Assembly: GCF_000003605.2 (NCBI RefSeq)
Contig: NW_003135349.1
Coordinates: 142,007-179,759 of the forward strand
Direction: 5' to 3'
DNA length: 37,753 nt
Origin: Saccoglossus kowalevskii
Lineage: Eukaryota > Hemichordata > Enteropneusta > Harrimaniidae
Made by a program: the position numbers and the translations under genes. Position 1 is the first letter of the stretch; each line of letters opens with the position of its first letter. The notes beneath the pieces were generated by a model, which did not search any database, had not been told where the DNA came from, and was given only the letters and a program-made list of their open reading frames with translations. Positions 1 to 12,400 of this stretch are shown here, one piece after another.

Positions 1-1270
1 TGAAAAGAAAACTTCCTTTACCTCATTAGTGGCACTTCCCGGACCGGTGTACAAATGTTAGCAAACCTAGCAAGTTTCAGAAAACCCAATGCGGCAGGGC
101 AATTCAGAGCAGACACAGAGACGTCTTCACTCTTCAGAAGCACATGTGAACTGAAGACAATAGCCTGCTAGCCCAGAGTTCACCACAGGTCAAACAGGTG
201 AAACAAAGGAATCTAACTATGTAATCAATAACCAATCAGAGGGGAGGTTTGCACAACTTACAGGTATGATAGGATAAGTCACCTGTATTTTGACATGGGT
301 TTGTATATATCTGTTAATCATTCTTTAAATCCTATAGTTATAAATAGTAAATAAGACAATAATGTTTGCCCCATGATACCTCTACTGGGAGAAACATTGA
401 TACAACGAAATGGGAATCAAAAATATTATTTTTAATATGACTCATGGTTATGTCTACTCCTATATTTCATGATCTACTTTAAAATATCGTATTTATATAA
501 ATAGTCATTCTATAATTCCATTGGGAAAATGGTTTTCTTTAAAGCAATAAAAGGTAGAGTTCCCTCGGGACAAATAATATATCGCGCACCAAACGACCTC
601 AAAATTTTACAATTTCCAGCCAGTGAAAATGTGTTTGTCACAGTGTAGGGCCTGTTTATCGCAATTGAGAGGGCCACCCACAGAACTCACATTGGACAGG
701 GGGTTCTTTCACTGCTAGATTGGGGTAGACAAGACAATAGTACTGGAAATGAAATACAGAAACACCAAAATATCGAGTTAAAGCTCCTGGCTTTAATACC
801 TATCAAAATAATTACAAGAAATAAAGCACAGAAAATACAATTAATAAAGTCACTAAAATAGGGGATTGCTTAGAGAAGGGTGTATTGGTGATAACTCACA
901 GTTCCAGGATGTATTAATGGACGACAGTCAATGGCTTCTGCAACACATCAACGAAGAAATACAGGAGTCTTGCTTGCAGGGGAACGCTTGTAGTCTGGAG
1001 GGCACCAATGAAAGCAGGAGATCGCAAAGCAGTTCATACAAGTCTCATAGAATGGTGGTTGAGGCCTGTATCTCTTGTCAAACAATATCGTAGCAGAACA
1101 CACAGGAAAGCAAGTTGAAATGACGGACACCAAGTTGAAATTATGGACCCAAACTGTCCTGAGTCTGTCCAATTTATAGGCATGATTCAGTGACACCACA
1201 TGGGTTTCCACATGAGCCAATCAAAATGTAATCTTGCTAGCAGCTGTGTCACGTAGGCAACTCAGTAGAT
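1..1270. other. Non-coding stretch, no supported gene
   Basis: I see no gene here. The short open frames at 866-1093 (plus) and 948-1220 (minus) overlap antisense, start at non-ATG or arbitrary positions and contain no recognisable motif. The text around 640-1250 looks like old interspersed-repeat sequence, but I could find no terminal repeats to delimit an element. Confidence 0.5.
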
Positions 1271-1271
1271 C

Positions 1272-1401
1272 ATAAACATCCTTTGTTATTCAAATAACAA
1301 CACACCTGGTAGATTCCAACTCTCCTTCCAAAGTTATAAAACACCCTTTGTTATGTAAATCATAAGCACAACTGGTGAATTCCAACTGTCCTTCCAAAAT
1401 T
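1272..1401. repeat. Two-copy tandem duplication, 65-bp unit
   Basis: The segment starting near 1272 (ctttgttat, then attccaactctccttcc) recurs about 65 bp later as ctttgttat, then attccaactgtccttcc. The copies differ at roughly a dozen positions, so the duplication is not recent. No coding potential is evident. Confidence 0.75.
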
Positions 1402-3073
1402 GAAAACAAGTATGACCTGTCAATCATCTTTATGACATTTATCACAATGCACACCGTTTCTTCTCATAATTTCATGCACACTTCCATTTGCAGGGTTTGA
1501 GGTAATATGACAAAAACATGAAATAATGGACAGTGCTGACAGTTTTGATAATTTTAACCTGTCGCTTGAATTAAAACAGTGTGGTCAAGCCCTATCTTAT
1601 ATTCGTTGCCATATTCTTGGTATAATGATCACAAACTAGACACAAATATATTTGACAAAAAAAACAGGTAAAACCCATGGATCCGTAGATCCTTCACTTA
1701 AATCTGTTACTTATCTATCTATCTCATCTTGTTTTCACATTAGACTGTGAAACGATACTAATTTACAGTGTAATGGCAGGATGCTATATCTATTAAGTAA
1801 GGTGTTTTATAACATCTACCATCCTGGTATCCCTGGGTAGTGCTTATCGTCAATAAGGCTACAACCAATTGAACTTAAACAATGTGGATCTTTTATTCAA
1901 TCCTAATCTATATAACTCATCACATCAATAATTCAACATACAATTGGCAACGGCCCATTAGCCCATTAACTGTGAGAAACAAATACAGGATTTTTAATAT
2001 AATGTCATGTTCGTTAAACAAAACTAAAGCAGGCAACTTCACAATGCTGTCTCTAAATATATGACAAATAACAAAATTCATTAAACATAACATGTTTCAT
2101 GTACAATGAATCACTAACAATATTAATCTACTTCGTATCTATCTCAAAGTAGGGCCAGCATTAATGCTGTTTAATATGTTAACTCCCATATTATCCTTTG
2201 TCGATCATAGAAATGATGAAAAACTATCGTAAATTCATGTACAAAAATACGTGTCTCGTTGATTAGTGTTGCGTAGTATCTAACAATAGACTGCAAAAAC
2301 ACATTTTTTCTCACTGAAAAAGTGTCAATACAAACATAAAATATTTCTAATCTTACCAAACTGATCGGTTACTAACCCGGGGAATTACACTGATTCTTGG
2401 AACTCAGTTACTTCTATTTGTGTCACTTTAACGCTGAGATTCTATCTATTTGTGTCTAAAAAATAAATCAACTTTCGACAGCGTTATGTTTTCAATGATA
2501 ACTCTTCAAATCTAAGACGGCCGATATAAACAAAAGTATTGCCATTAGATGGTGCAAGTCACAGAACTGGTTTTACGTGACCATCTCGCATTTGGCCACT
2601 ACATACAGTTTCCCCAAAAGTCACTATCCCATGCTTTACCATACCCGTCTTTCTAATATCGGAATCACTACAACTGAACACACCATTCAATATTTTATTT
2701 GTTCAGTATTTAGACCTGCACTATTTTCCAAAACAAATCGGGAGAAGACTTGGGACCATATACTCATACCTATCTGGCCCCTGTAGTCCACTATGGACAT
2801 TTTATTCTTCCCGGGAGATGCAAATATTTGCCTGGACTTCATCAGCACACACAACATCAAAAATAGCGAAGGGCTGAACAACCAATGTATTGACCTTTAA
2901 TGGGACTCAAAAGTGCATGCTTTTACAAAATGATCAGTTACATACCCATTCAAAATTCAAGTATTCTACCACTACAATGATATAAAACAGCATTACGACA
3001 TAAATGTAATTCTGAAAGTTTTACTTTCATATGAGGTAAAATCCCTGCAGTAAAATCGTTTCTATGCATTGGC
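1402..3073. other. AT-rich non-coding stretch
   Basis: Several 60-70 codon frames occur on both strands (for example 1882-2064, 2171-2359, 2577-2786). They have the composition expected of AT-rich random sequence and no motif. I see no gene, RNA or delimited repeat. Confidence 0.5.
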
Positions 3074-3208
3074 TCAACTTGCCAGTTTGTTTTCATTAAA
3101 TAGAATTAGCCCTCGCCTGCTCACGCCAGGTTTCTCAATCTTGCCACAAGATATGATGGCGTACTTCATATCTTTAACAAACCCCAAACTCATGCGTTTC
3201 GCGGCATG
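3074..3208 (-). CDS. Possible orphan terminal exon, unknown product
   Basis: On the minus strand an AG acceptor (3209-3210, context tatattcag) opens a frame of 44 codons ending in TGA at 3074-3076. It includes an internal ATG at 3193, from which 39 residues follow (start MSLGFVKDMK). The composition, mixed hydrophobic and charged with few Asn/Ile runs, is more protein-like than the surrounding AT-rich frames. I do not recognise it, and I found no partner exon upstream. It may be a lost exon, a repeat-derived frame or chance. Confidence 0.2.
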   Translation of the reverse strand, partial: HAAKRMSLGFVKDMKYAIISCGKIEKPGVSRRGLILFNENKLAS

Positions 3209-3790
3209 CTGAATATAGGCTGTGTGTGTGTGCAGTAACCAGCAGTTCGTACCTGAATATACAACAGAGTCATTCGCTGCTATGGTTACTGAATATACAT
3301 GTTTGTGCCCGTGTTAATAAAACAACTTAAACACAATTCTGTTACAGCAGATCACGAGCTAGTGTCTATCAGTGAGTGACATTTGATGACAGACAGTCGC
3401 ATGCTGGTTGGTAAAACCGTAAACAATTGACGCCATAACGCGACAGCCTAAATACCAAAAGATGCATTGATGGAGTCACACAGTGTATTCAACTTCTGTG
3501 ACAATAAACGCCAATACATAGACAGTCTGAAAAAAACAGATCCCATCAAATTATTCAACAGTCCAATCAGAACACTGCGCACCACTTTCATGAAAATCTA
3601 CTGTCAATGTATGTCACCACGGTCTATAACCAAGCCACGAGTGGGCTTAGATGGACTTATTTAACTCACATGAGGAGTTTAACCGACATAGAAGCTTGAT
3701 CCCGCTCATCCTTGTAATAAAAAGATTCAATTATATATTTACTTCGTCTGTCATGAAAAGCATTCCCAGTAATCTTTTCTCTCTATTATT
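3209..3790. other. Non-coding stretch
   Basis: No supported gene. There is a short (TG)n run near 3222-3232, and the 65-codon plus-strand frame at 3467-3664 has no recognisable features. Confidence 0.45.
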
Positions 3791-3796
3791 TGCATC

Positions 3797-3882
3797 GCAT
3801 TTGTTCGTTCGTCCGTTATGTCTTTGTTCGTTCGTTATTTCTTTATTTTTTGTTTGTTCGTTATTTATCTGTTCGTTTGCTG

Positions 3883-3921
<39 letters not shown>

Positions 3922-3923
3922 TT
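3797..3923. repeat. Tetranucleotide tract: degenerate (GTTC)n then (ATTT)n
   Basis: A degenerate run of gttc/gttt units (about 3797-3870) passes into about ten near-perfect attt units (3883-3923). The Phe/Tyr/Leu-rich 114- and 64-codon frames crossing it are products of the repeat and should not be read as genes. Confidence 0.9.
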
Positions 3924-6684
3924 ACTTTCGTTGCATTTGACAATGATAAACTTATCGAAATACCGTGTTATTCTCGGTCGCTAACGTCGGTATAATCCGC
4001 CATTTTATTTGAGTATGTTTGCCACCCGACTCCGCCCGGTGACGTCATCATGATCGCTATGGAAGGAGGTCTGTGATTCTTTGACTAAAATCGTCGATAG
4101 TGGGTCTCGTTGAAATCTTGTTACATAGGCATCGGGTCAGATGTAGGTAGGGCGGAATTAAAAAAAAATCACAAAATAAAAATCCAAGTTAAATAATAAA
4201 ATAAAATAAAAAGGCATTAATAACAAAAGTAATAAAAAAAATAAGTTTATAGCCAATATAATTAAAGCCCGTACACTACATCAGATTTTAATCAGATTGA
4301 AACAGACTAAACGTGAAACAATTATAGCTCATAAGTGCCATTTTGTACTGTAACGTTTTGACCCTTGTGTTGATAGGTGAGGGCAGGTAGCGTATTTCCC
4401 GTCAACAGGTAGGGGTTCTTTAGAGTGAAAATATATCACTCGGTGGGACTGGTGCAGGGTAAGGGAACTCTTTGATAATTCAATCATTTTAACACAGTAT
4501 ACGTTGTTGACCTCTTTTATTAATAATACAATAATGACATGAAGTACATGAAAGTAAAGTGGTGTCACACGGGTCACAGTCACATAGGCTTGCCAAGACA
4601 ACAGCACATTGAAGCCACCCTCTGAAACCTTTAAGCCACCCTCTGAAACCTTTACAGAGGATGTCTCACAATACCTTTACTGAGAACTTAAAGCAATGCA
4701 CAATTCTCTTGGTATAGAGCAAAAGTTATCTCTATATTCTTTGTCCAAGCTCTGTGGAGTGCAAGACCTTTAGTCCTTTAGGGGTCGGCTTGAACTTGAG
4801 GTTTTGTGGGTGAGTTGCAAGAACTGACCGAAGAGTGCTGGTTTGTGTGCTAATTTATAGCAGTTTGTATGGGTGTGACTGAAGCCAAAATGAGGCTAAA
4901 TCAATCAAAAATATTCGGGGATTCCATTGGGTTGCGTATATATAAAACAATTTGATTGGTAATGGGGGGTCACATGATCCGCCCAAATAGAAAATATCTG
5001 TCAAGTGTAGTCAAATGACATCAGGCAATTAATCAAGACAGGAAGTTACAAAGATTTAATTTCACACTTCAGCACCCTTGATACCGGGCACAGAAAAACA
5101 TCATGACCTGGTTACCATGAATATCAAACTACGGTAGCTAGTTCACTTGAGTAGATCACATTCAAGGGATGTGCCAACCAGCTTTCCGCGACAGTACAAA
5201 GCATTATAAGCATATAACGTCAACACATCAAACAGAAAATACAGCTACAAAAAATTACTAATCCTAATTACAGAAAAATATTATTACACATGGGTTTTAA
5301 ATAACGAAAACAAAAGGTAAAATAAAAACATAGTTGAACTCTGGTGCCCTTTGTTATATAATATTATTCCCTTTATCATAGTTTGTTTCAATATGAATAT
5401 GCATTGTCATAATTAATTTTGAATACAAACAAGTTTTGAGGTTGAAACAACAATGGGAGGGCAGTTTACCTAATGTCCTTTATAGTTGTAAATATCTTAC
5501 AAAAACATGCTGCATTTAGACGTGAATAGATTCAGAAATCATGCAGAAAATCTTAGCTGGCTTTTGCCCAAGTATTTTGTACAGGTGTCTGTCAAAAATT
5601 TATGATTCACTGAAACAAATATAAACTGTCTTATTATATTCATTGTGTGTGTGACTACTGTATTATTTGAAAAGTAAAAAACGCCCTCCATCATGTTGCA
5701 AGCTCTGCTTTGTAATGCAAATCAACTTAAATAGATGGTGTCCAGTGAGAGAGAAGTCAAAAGTACTTTTGCCTCATGCCTCCTGAGAATCTACATCTTC
5801 AAACTTTGCAATCTTTGTTTTTTTAAAGTGCGTTTTTAAATTATTATCATAAAAGCTTTATTATTCTGTTATAATAGCTGAAACAAATTCCTGTGAATTT
5901 TCATTTGTCAAATGAACTGTTTGTCAAATACAAAATGTGAAAGCAACGTTTTGATTTTTATGTATTTTTTATGTGTTGTTTTTGATTTAATAACTTTGGA
6001 CTAAACAGATTTTCTATTACCTTCAGATCTTGATCAAAGTTTGACACTCAATTCATAGGAGTGCTTATCTTGTTTTCTGATTTTAGGTTCGCAAATGTGT
6101 ATCAGACTGTGCAAAAAATCTCTCCATGAGTTGGTTTTGAAACCCAGTATAGTATTCCCATGGGATTTGGGAGATACATTACCAACGATATTATTACAAG
6201 ATAAATGATTTGCTTCATTGAACACAGACAACAATGCATATTTCCACTGAGATCTTTGAATGTCTATCACCAGTGATCAGTCAAGTAGAAACAGTCAAAA
6301 TAGTTTATCAGATTTTCTCAATTTTTGCATGATATTTTCATAAAGGACATCTGTTGTTCATACTCAGGGAAGACTGATGAATAAAGTGACCACGCTTGAT
6401 AAAGTTTGGAATAGAATTAGTAAAATTATGTGCACACAATAACAATTATTAACGACGATGACAGACAAATCTTTCCCTTCTATCTTTGATGTTACGGGCA
6501 AGGTAACAAAACTAATGAGCATTTTTTGTTCCGTATACCCTTAATACAGACGCTAAAATTCAGTCAAACTTGAACTACAAAAAGCAGAACACTCATCAAC
6601 CTGGCGCGAATGTGTGAAGTGGTTATGTTAGGTATGCAAACATTAAATAGCATACATGTATGCTTTCATGCTTTAGGTAGATGA
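3924..6684. other. Non-coding stretch with A-rich and repeat-like segments
   Basis: This holds an (AAAAT)-rich tract at about 4159-4250 and a TGACGTCA palindrome at 4040-4047. A 21-bp duplication at 4612 is listed separately. Probable old interspersed repeat lies at about 4660-5100, with no delimited ends. Frames such as 4329-4607 and 6034-6270 on the minus strand carry no recognised domain. I see no supported gene. Confidence 0.45.
4612..4653. repeat. Perfect 21-bp tandem duplication
   Basis: The 21-bp unit aagccaccctctgaaacctt plus a final t occurs twice back to back with no mismatch (4612-4632 and 4633-4653). Identical copies imply a recent event. Confidence 0.9.
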
Positions 6685-7475
6685 GGCTACAGTCTAAATT
6701 CTTGCAAGGATCAGTTTAATTTCATGCAGAATTATTGTATGTAAAAACCTCTCAAATATTTAGGCAATGGCTAGTCAGGGGCAAATCTAATTAAATGCAG
6801 GAGCAAGTTTACATACATGCAGGGACCAGTCTAATTACATGCAGTATAACTGTATGCAAGAACCAGTGTAATTGTATGCAAGAGCTACAGGGACGACTAG
6901 ACTAAGTACATGCAGGTGCTAGGCTGAATGCATGCTAGAACTAGTCTAATTGCATGCAGGAAAGAACTAGTCTAATTGCATGCAGGAAAGAACCAGTCAA
7001 AAATCTACGCAGTTACTAATCTAATTTCATGCAAGAACCGGTCTAATGTCATACAAGGGCCGGTCAAATTTCATGCAGGAACCAGTATAATTGCATGAAA
7101 GAACCAGTCAAATATTAGCCTAATTACCTGCAGGGTCAAGTCGAATTTCTTGCAGGGACCAGTTTCATTGTATGCAAGGACCAGTCTATTTCATACAGGG
7201 ACCAGATTAATTACTTACGTTAGACGTTAGTCTGACTGCATACAAGATCCAATCTAATTTCATGCAGGGGATAGTCTAAAAACAATCAGGGTGCTACTAT
7301 TTCAAGCAGAAACCAGTTTGAATTCATGCAGGATCCAGTCTGATTGCATGCAAGGGCTAATTTATGTATACGTAGGCACCATCGTACTCATTTGTACACA
7401 AGGACGAACCTGGTTTATGCAGGGACCAGTCGAATGCCATGTTGGGGCCAGTCTAAATGCTTTCAGGTGCTCGTT
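6685..7475. repeat. Degenerate minisatellite, ~22-bp unit
   Basis: About thirty imperfect copies of a unit close to ccagtctaattgcatgcagga follow head to tail. Single units range from about 20 to 27 bp because of small indels; the best preserved pair lies near 6930-6990. The unit contains the self-complementary core tgcatgca. The spacing is too irregular, and the repeat itself too variable, for a CRISPR array. The frames at 7291-7482 and 7344-7562 are repeat translation only. Confidence 0.85.
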
Positions 7476-9105
7476 CAATTGAAACCAAATGCCTCTTGTC
7501 CATCTGCTTCTACATTCTTAACTAAAGTAGTAAAGTTGTGTAAAGTAAAACCTTGGCAATGACACGTATTTAAATATGATATGCAAATGTGATAATGATA
7601 TGCACATAGAAAGCATCATTGGGCTAACATAAGCAGAACATATTAATGCACATTCTGGCACCTTTACTGGTCTCACTCTACCATGAAATTCCATCGGGCG
7701 TAGAGGGTGCCTGATAGTATGGATGAATTCAAAATCCCCCTAACGTAATGCAAGTTTCTTCAATTTGTTTTGAGGATGAGTCACGAGAAGTACCAGGGTA
7801 TATCTATTATGTAGCTGAACACTGATACAGGTATTCAAAAGTGTCAACAAAACGAGTCTCAGTGGTTTGCTTAGTTAATAGCACGAGGTCAAAGAGTTCA
7901 TATTAGATAAATAACCGGCCTTGTTGTATAAATTCATAAATTCTTAAAACAGTTTGCGTTATTCATAAATGCATGTAGCACTGTATATTGTATCATATAT
8001 AATCAGTTGCATTACAAATTTATTTTTCAGCATTTAGGACATTTTTAAGATCTGTCACTGAGGCATTCAGTAATGTTTATTGCCGATAAGGAATCAAGAC
8101 CTGACCTTTTCAGACCTTTGTTTTAAGAAATGAAAGTATAAATGCTTGACTCCTTTCTTCTGTTCTACAGTTTGTTGAGTGTACATCATTTACTGATATA
8201 CTTCAATTTAAATCTGCAAGATGTTTATGAGGTTTTTACAAATATGCCGTAAATTATGTGGAGTTTATTTTATATAGGTATTATCGTAATAACTTTGTTA
8301 CTAAACATCGTTCAGATACAAACATCTCCCATATGAAACACAGATGACAGGAAATCGCCATCCACTTTGTTTCAAAGCGCACCCACCATCTTGAAAATAC
8401 CGCTTGAGTGTTCATGTATTTCATTATAAAATAGCACATCATTATCAAATGTTGAGAAAACAGAATTACTGTAATTTGTAACCTATGATACAGTAACACT
8501 TGTAAAACAGTACAATCTGATTCTTCGTATAGATACAAGAATGTTATTGTATAAATAAATAAGTAAATACAATATTTGTCAACAAATAATGAATGTAAGC
8601 TATACAAAAGCTATACTATTAAAATTATTGAAAACAGTTAAAATATAATGTGTCATTATAAAATTGTATATAAAATGTAAAAAAAGACAGACATATTGAT
8701 TAAATGTGGGTTAACGTAGTTCACCTGCAGCTTATATTATTGTGACATCATTGTTTCCAACATTACTGTCAAAAAACAAATTGCTCCAAGATTTTTACAT
8801 ATAGCAATTATTATGTAAATGATACATCATAAAATGGTAACTTGTAAATGAATTCGGGTGAAGGTTAATTTTAATTCAACAATGAATCGTAATGATAATT
8901 TTTTATGACCTTGGTAATTTGATTTGCATTTCTCTTCACATTGGGAACAATAGGTCAGTTATGTGTCATACTAATAAGATAAACAAACAAGTGATGACAA
9001 GGTATATTTGTAGTTCTGTAACGCAAATACATTCTGAGAGTCTATTTCACCTGGTATCAAAAGTCATCAAAAAGCAAGAGAGAATACTACACTACTGTGG
9101 CTTTC
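7476..9105. other. Non-coding stretch downstream of the Ig gene
   Basis: No supported gene. The 108-codon minus-strand frame 8281-8607 is Leu/Tyr/Ile-rich with no motif. It lies beyond the likely poly(A) site of the Ig receptor gene and could at most belong to a longer 3' UTR. Confidence 0.45.
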
Positions 9106-9111
9106 TTTATT
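9106..9111 (-). terminator. Candidate poly(A) signal of the Ig gene
   Basis: tttatt on the plus strand reads AATAAA on the minus strand, about 140 bp after the stop codon of the Ig receptor gene. It is the first good AATAAA hexamer I find past the stop. Placement is inferred from spacing only. Confidence 0.4.
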
Positions 9112-9249
9112 GAATGACTGTGCTGTTGAAGTAAAATAGAAAAAAAAGCAGAAGTAATAATTTGCTTTTCTGTCAATTTCAAACATAATATGTAATATGG
9201 CAATTAGAGAAAGATTATTAGGAAATAACTTTTTTTCGCGAGAAATAAA

Positions 9250-9413
9250 TTAATAATTACAAGAATTCGTATAGCGCACCTTTTTCTTCAACAAAATAAT
9301 CAGGAATACAATGATTATAAAGGAAATGAATAAAAATACACACAATATTGCAACACCCACAGCCATGTGATCACCAGTTTTCCCTGGATCATATAAGTAG
9401 TATTCTGTATAAC
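9250..9413 (-). other. Exon 8: transmembrane helix and short tail
   Basis: Acceptor tttacag precedes residues 360-413. A 25-residue hydrophobic run (377-401) is followed by the stop-transfer KKKVR and the final residues YTNSCNY, then TAA at 9250-9252. Tyr407 and Tyr413 do not fit the ITIM consensus. Confidence 0.8.
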
Positions 9414-12400
9414 CTGTAAAAAATTATAGTAATATAGTATTGCATGCACATTTCCTCTTCTGCATTTAACGCCAAAGTCCATCACCAGCAAGGCGTATGT
9501 TTGTTCTTTTAACTATATAGTGATGTGATTTGGCCAGGAAAAAAAATTCTGTTTCTCGTTGTATTTTTTTGAATACTGAGCTAAACTGGGGGAAATTTGA
9601 GACAAGTGCGAGTACAAGCGCATTTTGGAATTGACACTTGTCAATATTTCATTTATAATCATAATCAAATCAAAATATCGGTTTACTGTAATTGTAACTA
9701 AGAAGAATTTTAAGTGACATTCAACTAAAATCAAACTTGGTCGAGATCGCAAACTTTTTATATATATCAAAGATTGAAAGAATGTCATGGGCATATCATC
9801 CAATATTATCGTTAAAAGTTTGATCAAAATTGCCTTGATCATCTCTGCGTCGGATATGTCAATTAACAGTTTAAAGCTTCCACATCTCAATTAAGTGATG
9901 GGTCATAATGAACTGGATAACCAAACAATGTAGGTGCTACTGCATCACTTGTTATACTACACATGTGAGACTAAACGGTCACCGCAATCCACAAAACCTG
10001 TCATTGACACCATCAAAACAAAATGGCTACTGCTCACACCAATTTGTTTGAACCACCAAAAAAAATTATTTGCACCTGTAACCAATAAATATGGTGACCA
10101 TACAAAGGTTGATCAAAACCGCTTAGTAATCTCTAAGAAACAGTTTTAGTCAGGCTTTGACTTTATTGCTTTAGACAAAATAGCCATCAATCCAACAAAT
10201 TTGATCAAATCACAGAATATAAAATGATATCTGAGTATGCACAGAGTGGCCACCAGTTGGACATTTGTTTCCGAATCTTGAATTATGCATGATCATGATA
10301 CGAATTTTGAGTGTAACCACCATATTTATTTTCATCATGTACAAGTATCAGAATTTATCAAATTTTGCAATGGATGGCATCCCATCAGCCATATTTTATC
10401 AAATTGTAAAAAAAATCAATGACCATACGCAGTATGCAGTATTCATGATCGGTCAAAGCATGTCTTCTGAAAAATGGCTTCGGATAGACAAACGAATACT
10501 GTAAAATAAAAATAGTGTAAAATTTTCGCTTGGAATTAATTTTCGTTATTTTCGCTGAAGGAAAGATTCAGTGAAAATAAAATCCAGTGAATATGCATTT
10601 TTTCCTATATTTTACATTCAAATTGTCAAAAATCAGTGAAAATAAATTCCATAGAAAACACTCAAAAAGTCTTTTCAGCGAAAAATTAATTTCAGCTAAA
10701 ATAAAGTATTCTACAGTAGATAGAACAGAACCCACATTACAGTCCCCAATTTTGATCTTATTTGAAACAGGAACAGTAAATTACTTTGCAGTCAGTCAAT
10801 GTAAAGTATGTCAGTCATCTGCCAAACATTTCCTTACCATTTGATGTAGGCTTCATTGGTAATACAGTATTATCCCCTGGTCCACAGTCACAGACACTAG
10901 TTGCACATTGATGCTGATCTGTTTGATCTGCAGCCCAAAAAACACATATTAAACACAGTGATGAATGGAGTAAATGTCTATATATTTGAGCAAACCCATC
11001 TAGTTTTATCATATACTATAAATTATTTTCTTAGTGAAATTTTATAAAAGGAGAGTTGAAATAGTGACCAATTCAATGATTACGAACAACGATTATATTT
11101 TTTGCCACTCACACTCACATTAGTCCATGAAACATATACAACTAACAGCAACCTATAGCTACCACGGCATGTCACGTTTATTTGATGACTATACTCTCAA
11201 GATATGGAAAATTGTGATTTTTCAATAAATATCAATTGAAATAAGATCTAGAGGTAACATATTTCACTCACCTTTTATACTCCAAATAACTGGATCACTT
11301 GTGAAAAAGCCACACCTTGTTTGCACTTTACATACGAATATATCTCCATCAGCTGTGTTCGTGGCATTTAGCAGCAATTCACCAAAACCAATGTTTCGTT
11401 GGTCAGAAGTCTGTGATAGAGAAACAAGATTATCAAAACTATCAGTGCTATTCACAAATATGGGTTATCATCAATTAGTTCAATAATGAATTCAAAAAAT
11501 ACTTGTAAGCAAAATATTGCTATTCTTGTACCATGTAAATTCAAAGAATACTTACATGAAATGTATTGTCATTCTTGAGCCATGTCATACTCATTATTGT
11601 GCCCCCACTCACCACACCACAGCTTAATTTTGTCTTATTTTTATCTTGATATAGCTTTAAAAAAACATCATCTTTGAGAAAATAAACCAAAAATATCAAT
11701 AAATACCATTAACGATATGATTAAAACTCAGAAGACTTAATAAAAGTAATGTCTATCACAAACATTATTTCACTCACCTTTTATTTCAAGACTAATGTTT
11801 TTAAAATCAGTACGACTATTTTTTGCAGTACTTGTAAGCCCGTAATCACCACCTAGGTCACATGATGGCTTTATTGTTAATGTCATGCTATAGTCGTGTA
11901 CTCCTATGACAATTTTCCCATCTGCTTCATCATATACATGTCTGTGTGCTTTGCCATTTGTTACCCAAGCGTTAGAAATTTGAATTTTGGATGTTGCAAT
12001 GATTACTTCTTTAGTATCTGCATAATGTAGTGGGCATATTGCCGTTGTCTGTACCTTGTTTTGACACACGATATTCCACCTAGATGCATTACAATCTAGA
12101 AGAAATATATTTCATATATTATTCCAGACATTGGCACAAACACGTGTGTGCTTATATGAAAGAGACATCAAATATATAGATATACATCCCACTAGCTTTT
12201 ATGGAAAAAAAGTATACAATAATTAGCTTTTATCACGTATCGCATATGTAGGTCGACGTCTCATCATTGACAGTGTAAACAAATGGTGTTATACCACATA
12301 ACAACTAAACTTTCAAAGTATTATCTGTATAAAATGAAATTACCAAATTAAGTACATGTAATTCCAACTAAGACACCAACCAATTATCTCAGAATTGACA

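Noticed and set aside
3651-3995. 114- and 64-codon Phe/Leu/Tyr-rich frames
   Set aside because: Created by the (GTTC)n/(ATTT)n tract.
6685-7475. CRISPR-like array
   Set aside because: The repeated part itself varies, spacing is irregular, there are no unique spacers and the genome is animal.
8281-8607. 108-codon minus-strand ORF
   Set aside because: Low-complexity Leu/Tyr/Ile composition, no domain, no exon borders; possibly 3' UTR of the Ig gene.
9513-9890. 125-codon minus-strand ORF
   Set aside because: It lies inside intron 7 of the Ig gene, has no motif and starts without context. AT-rich intronic sequence explains it.
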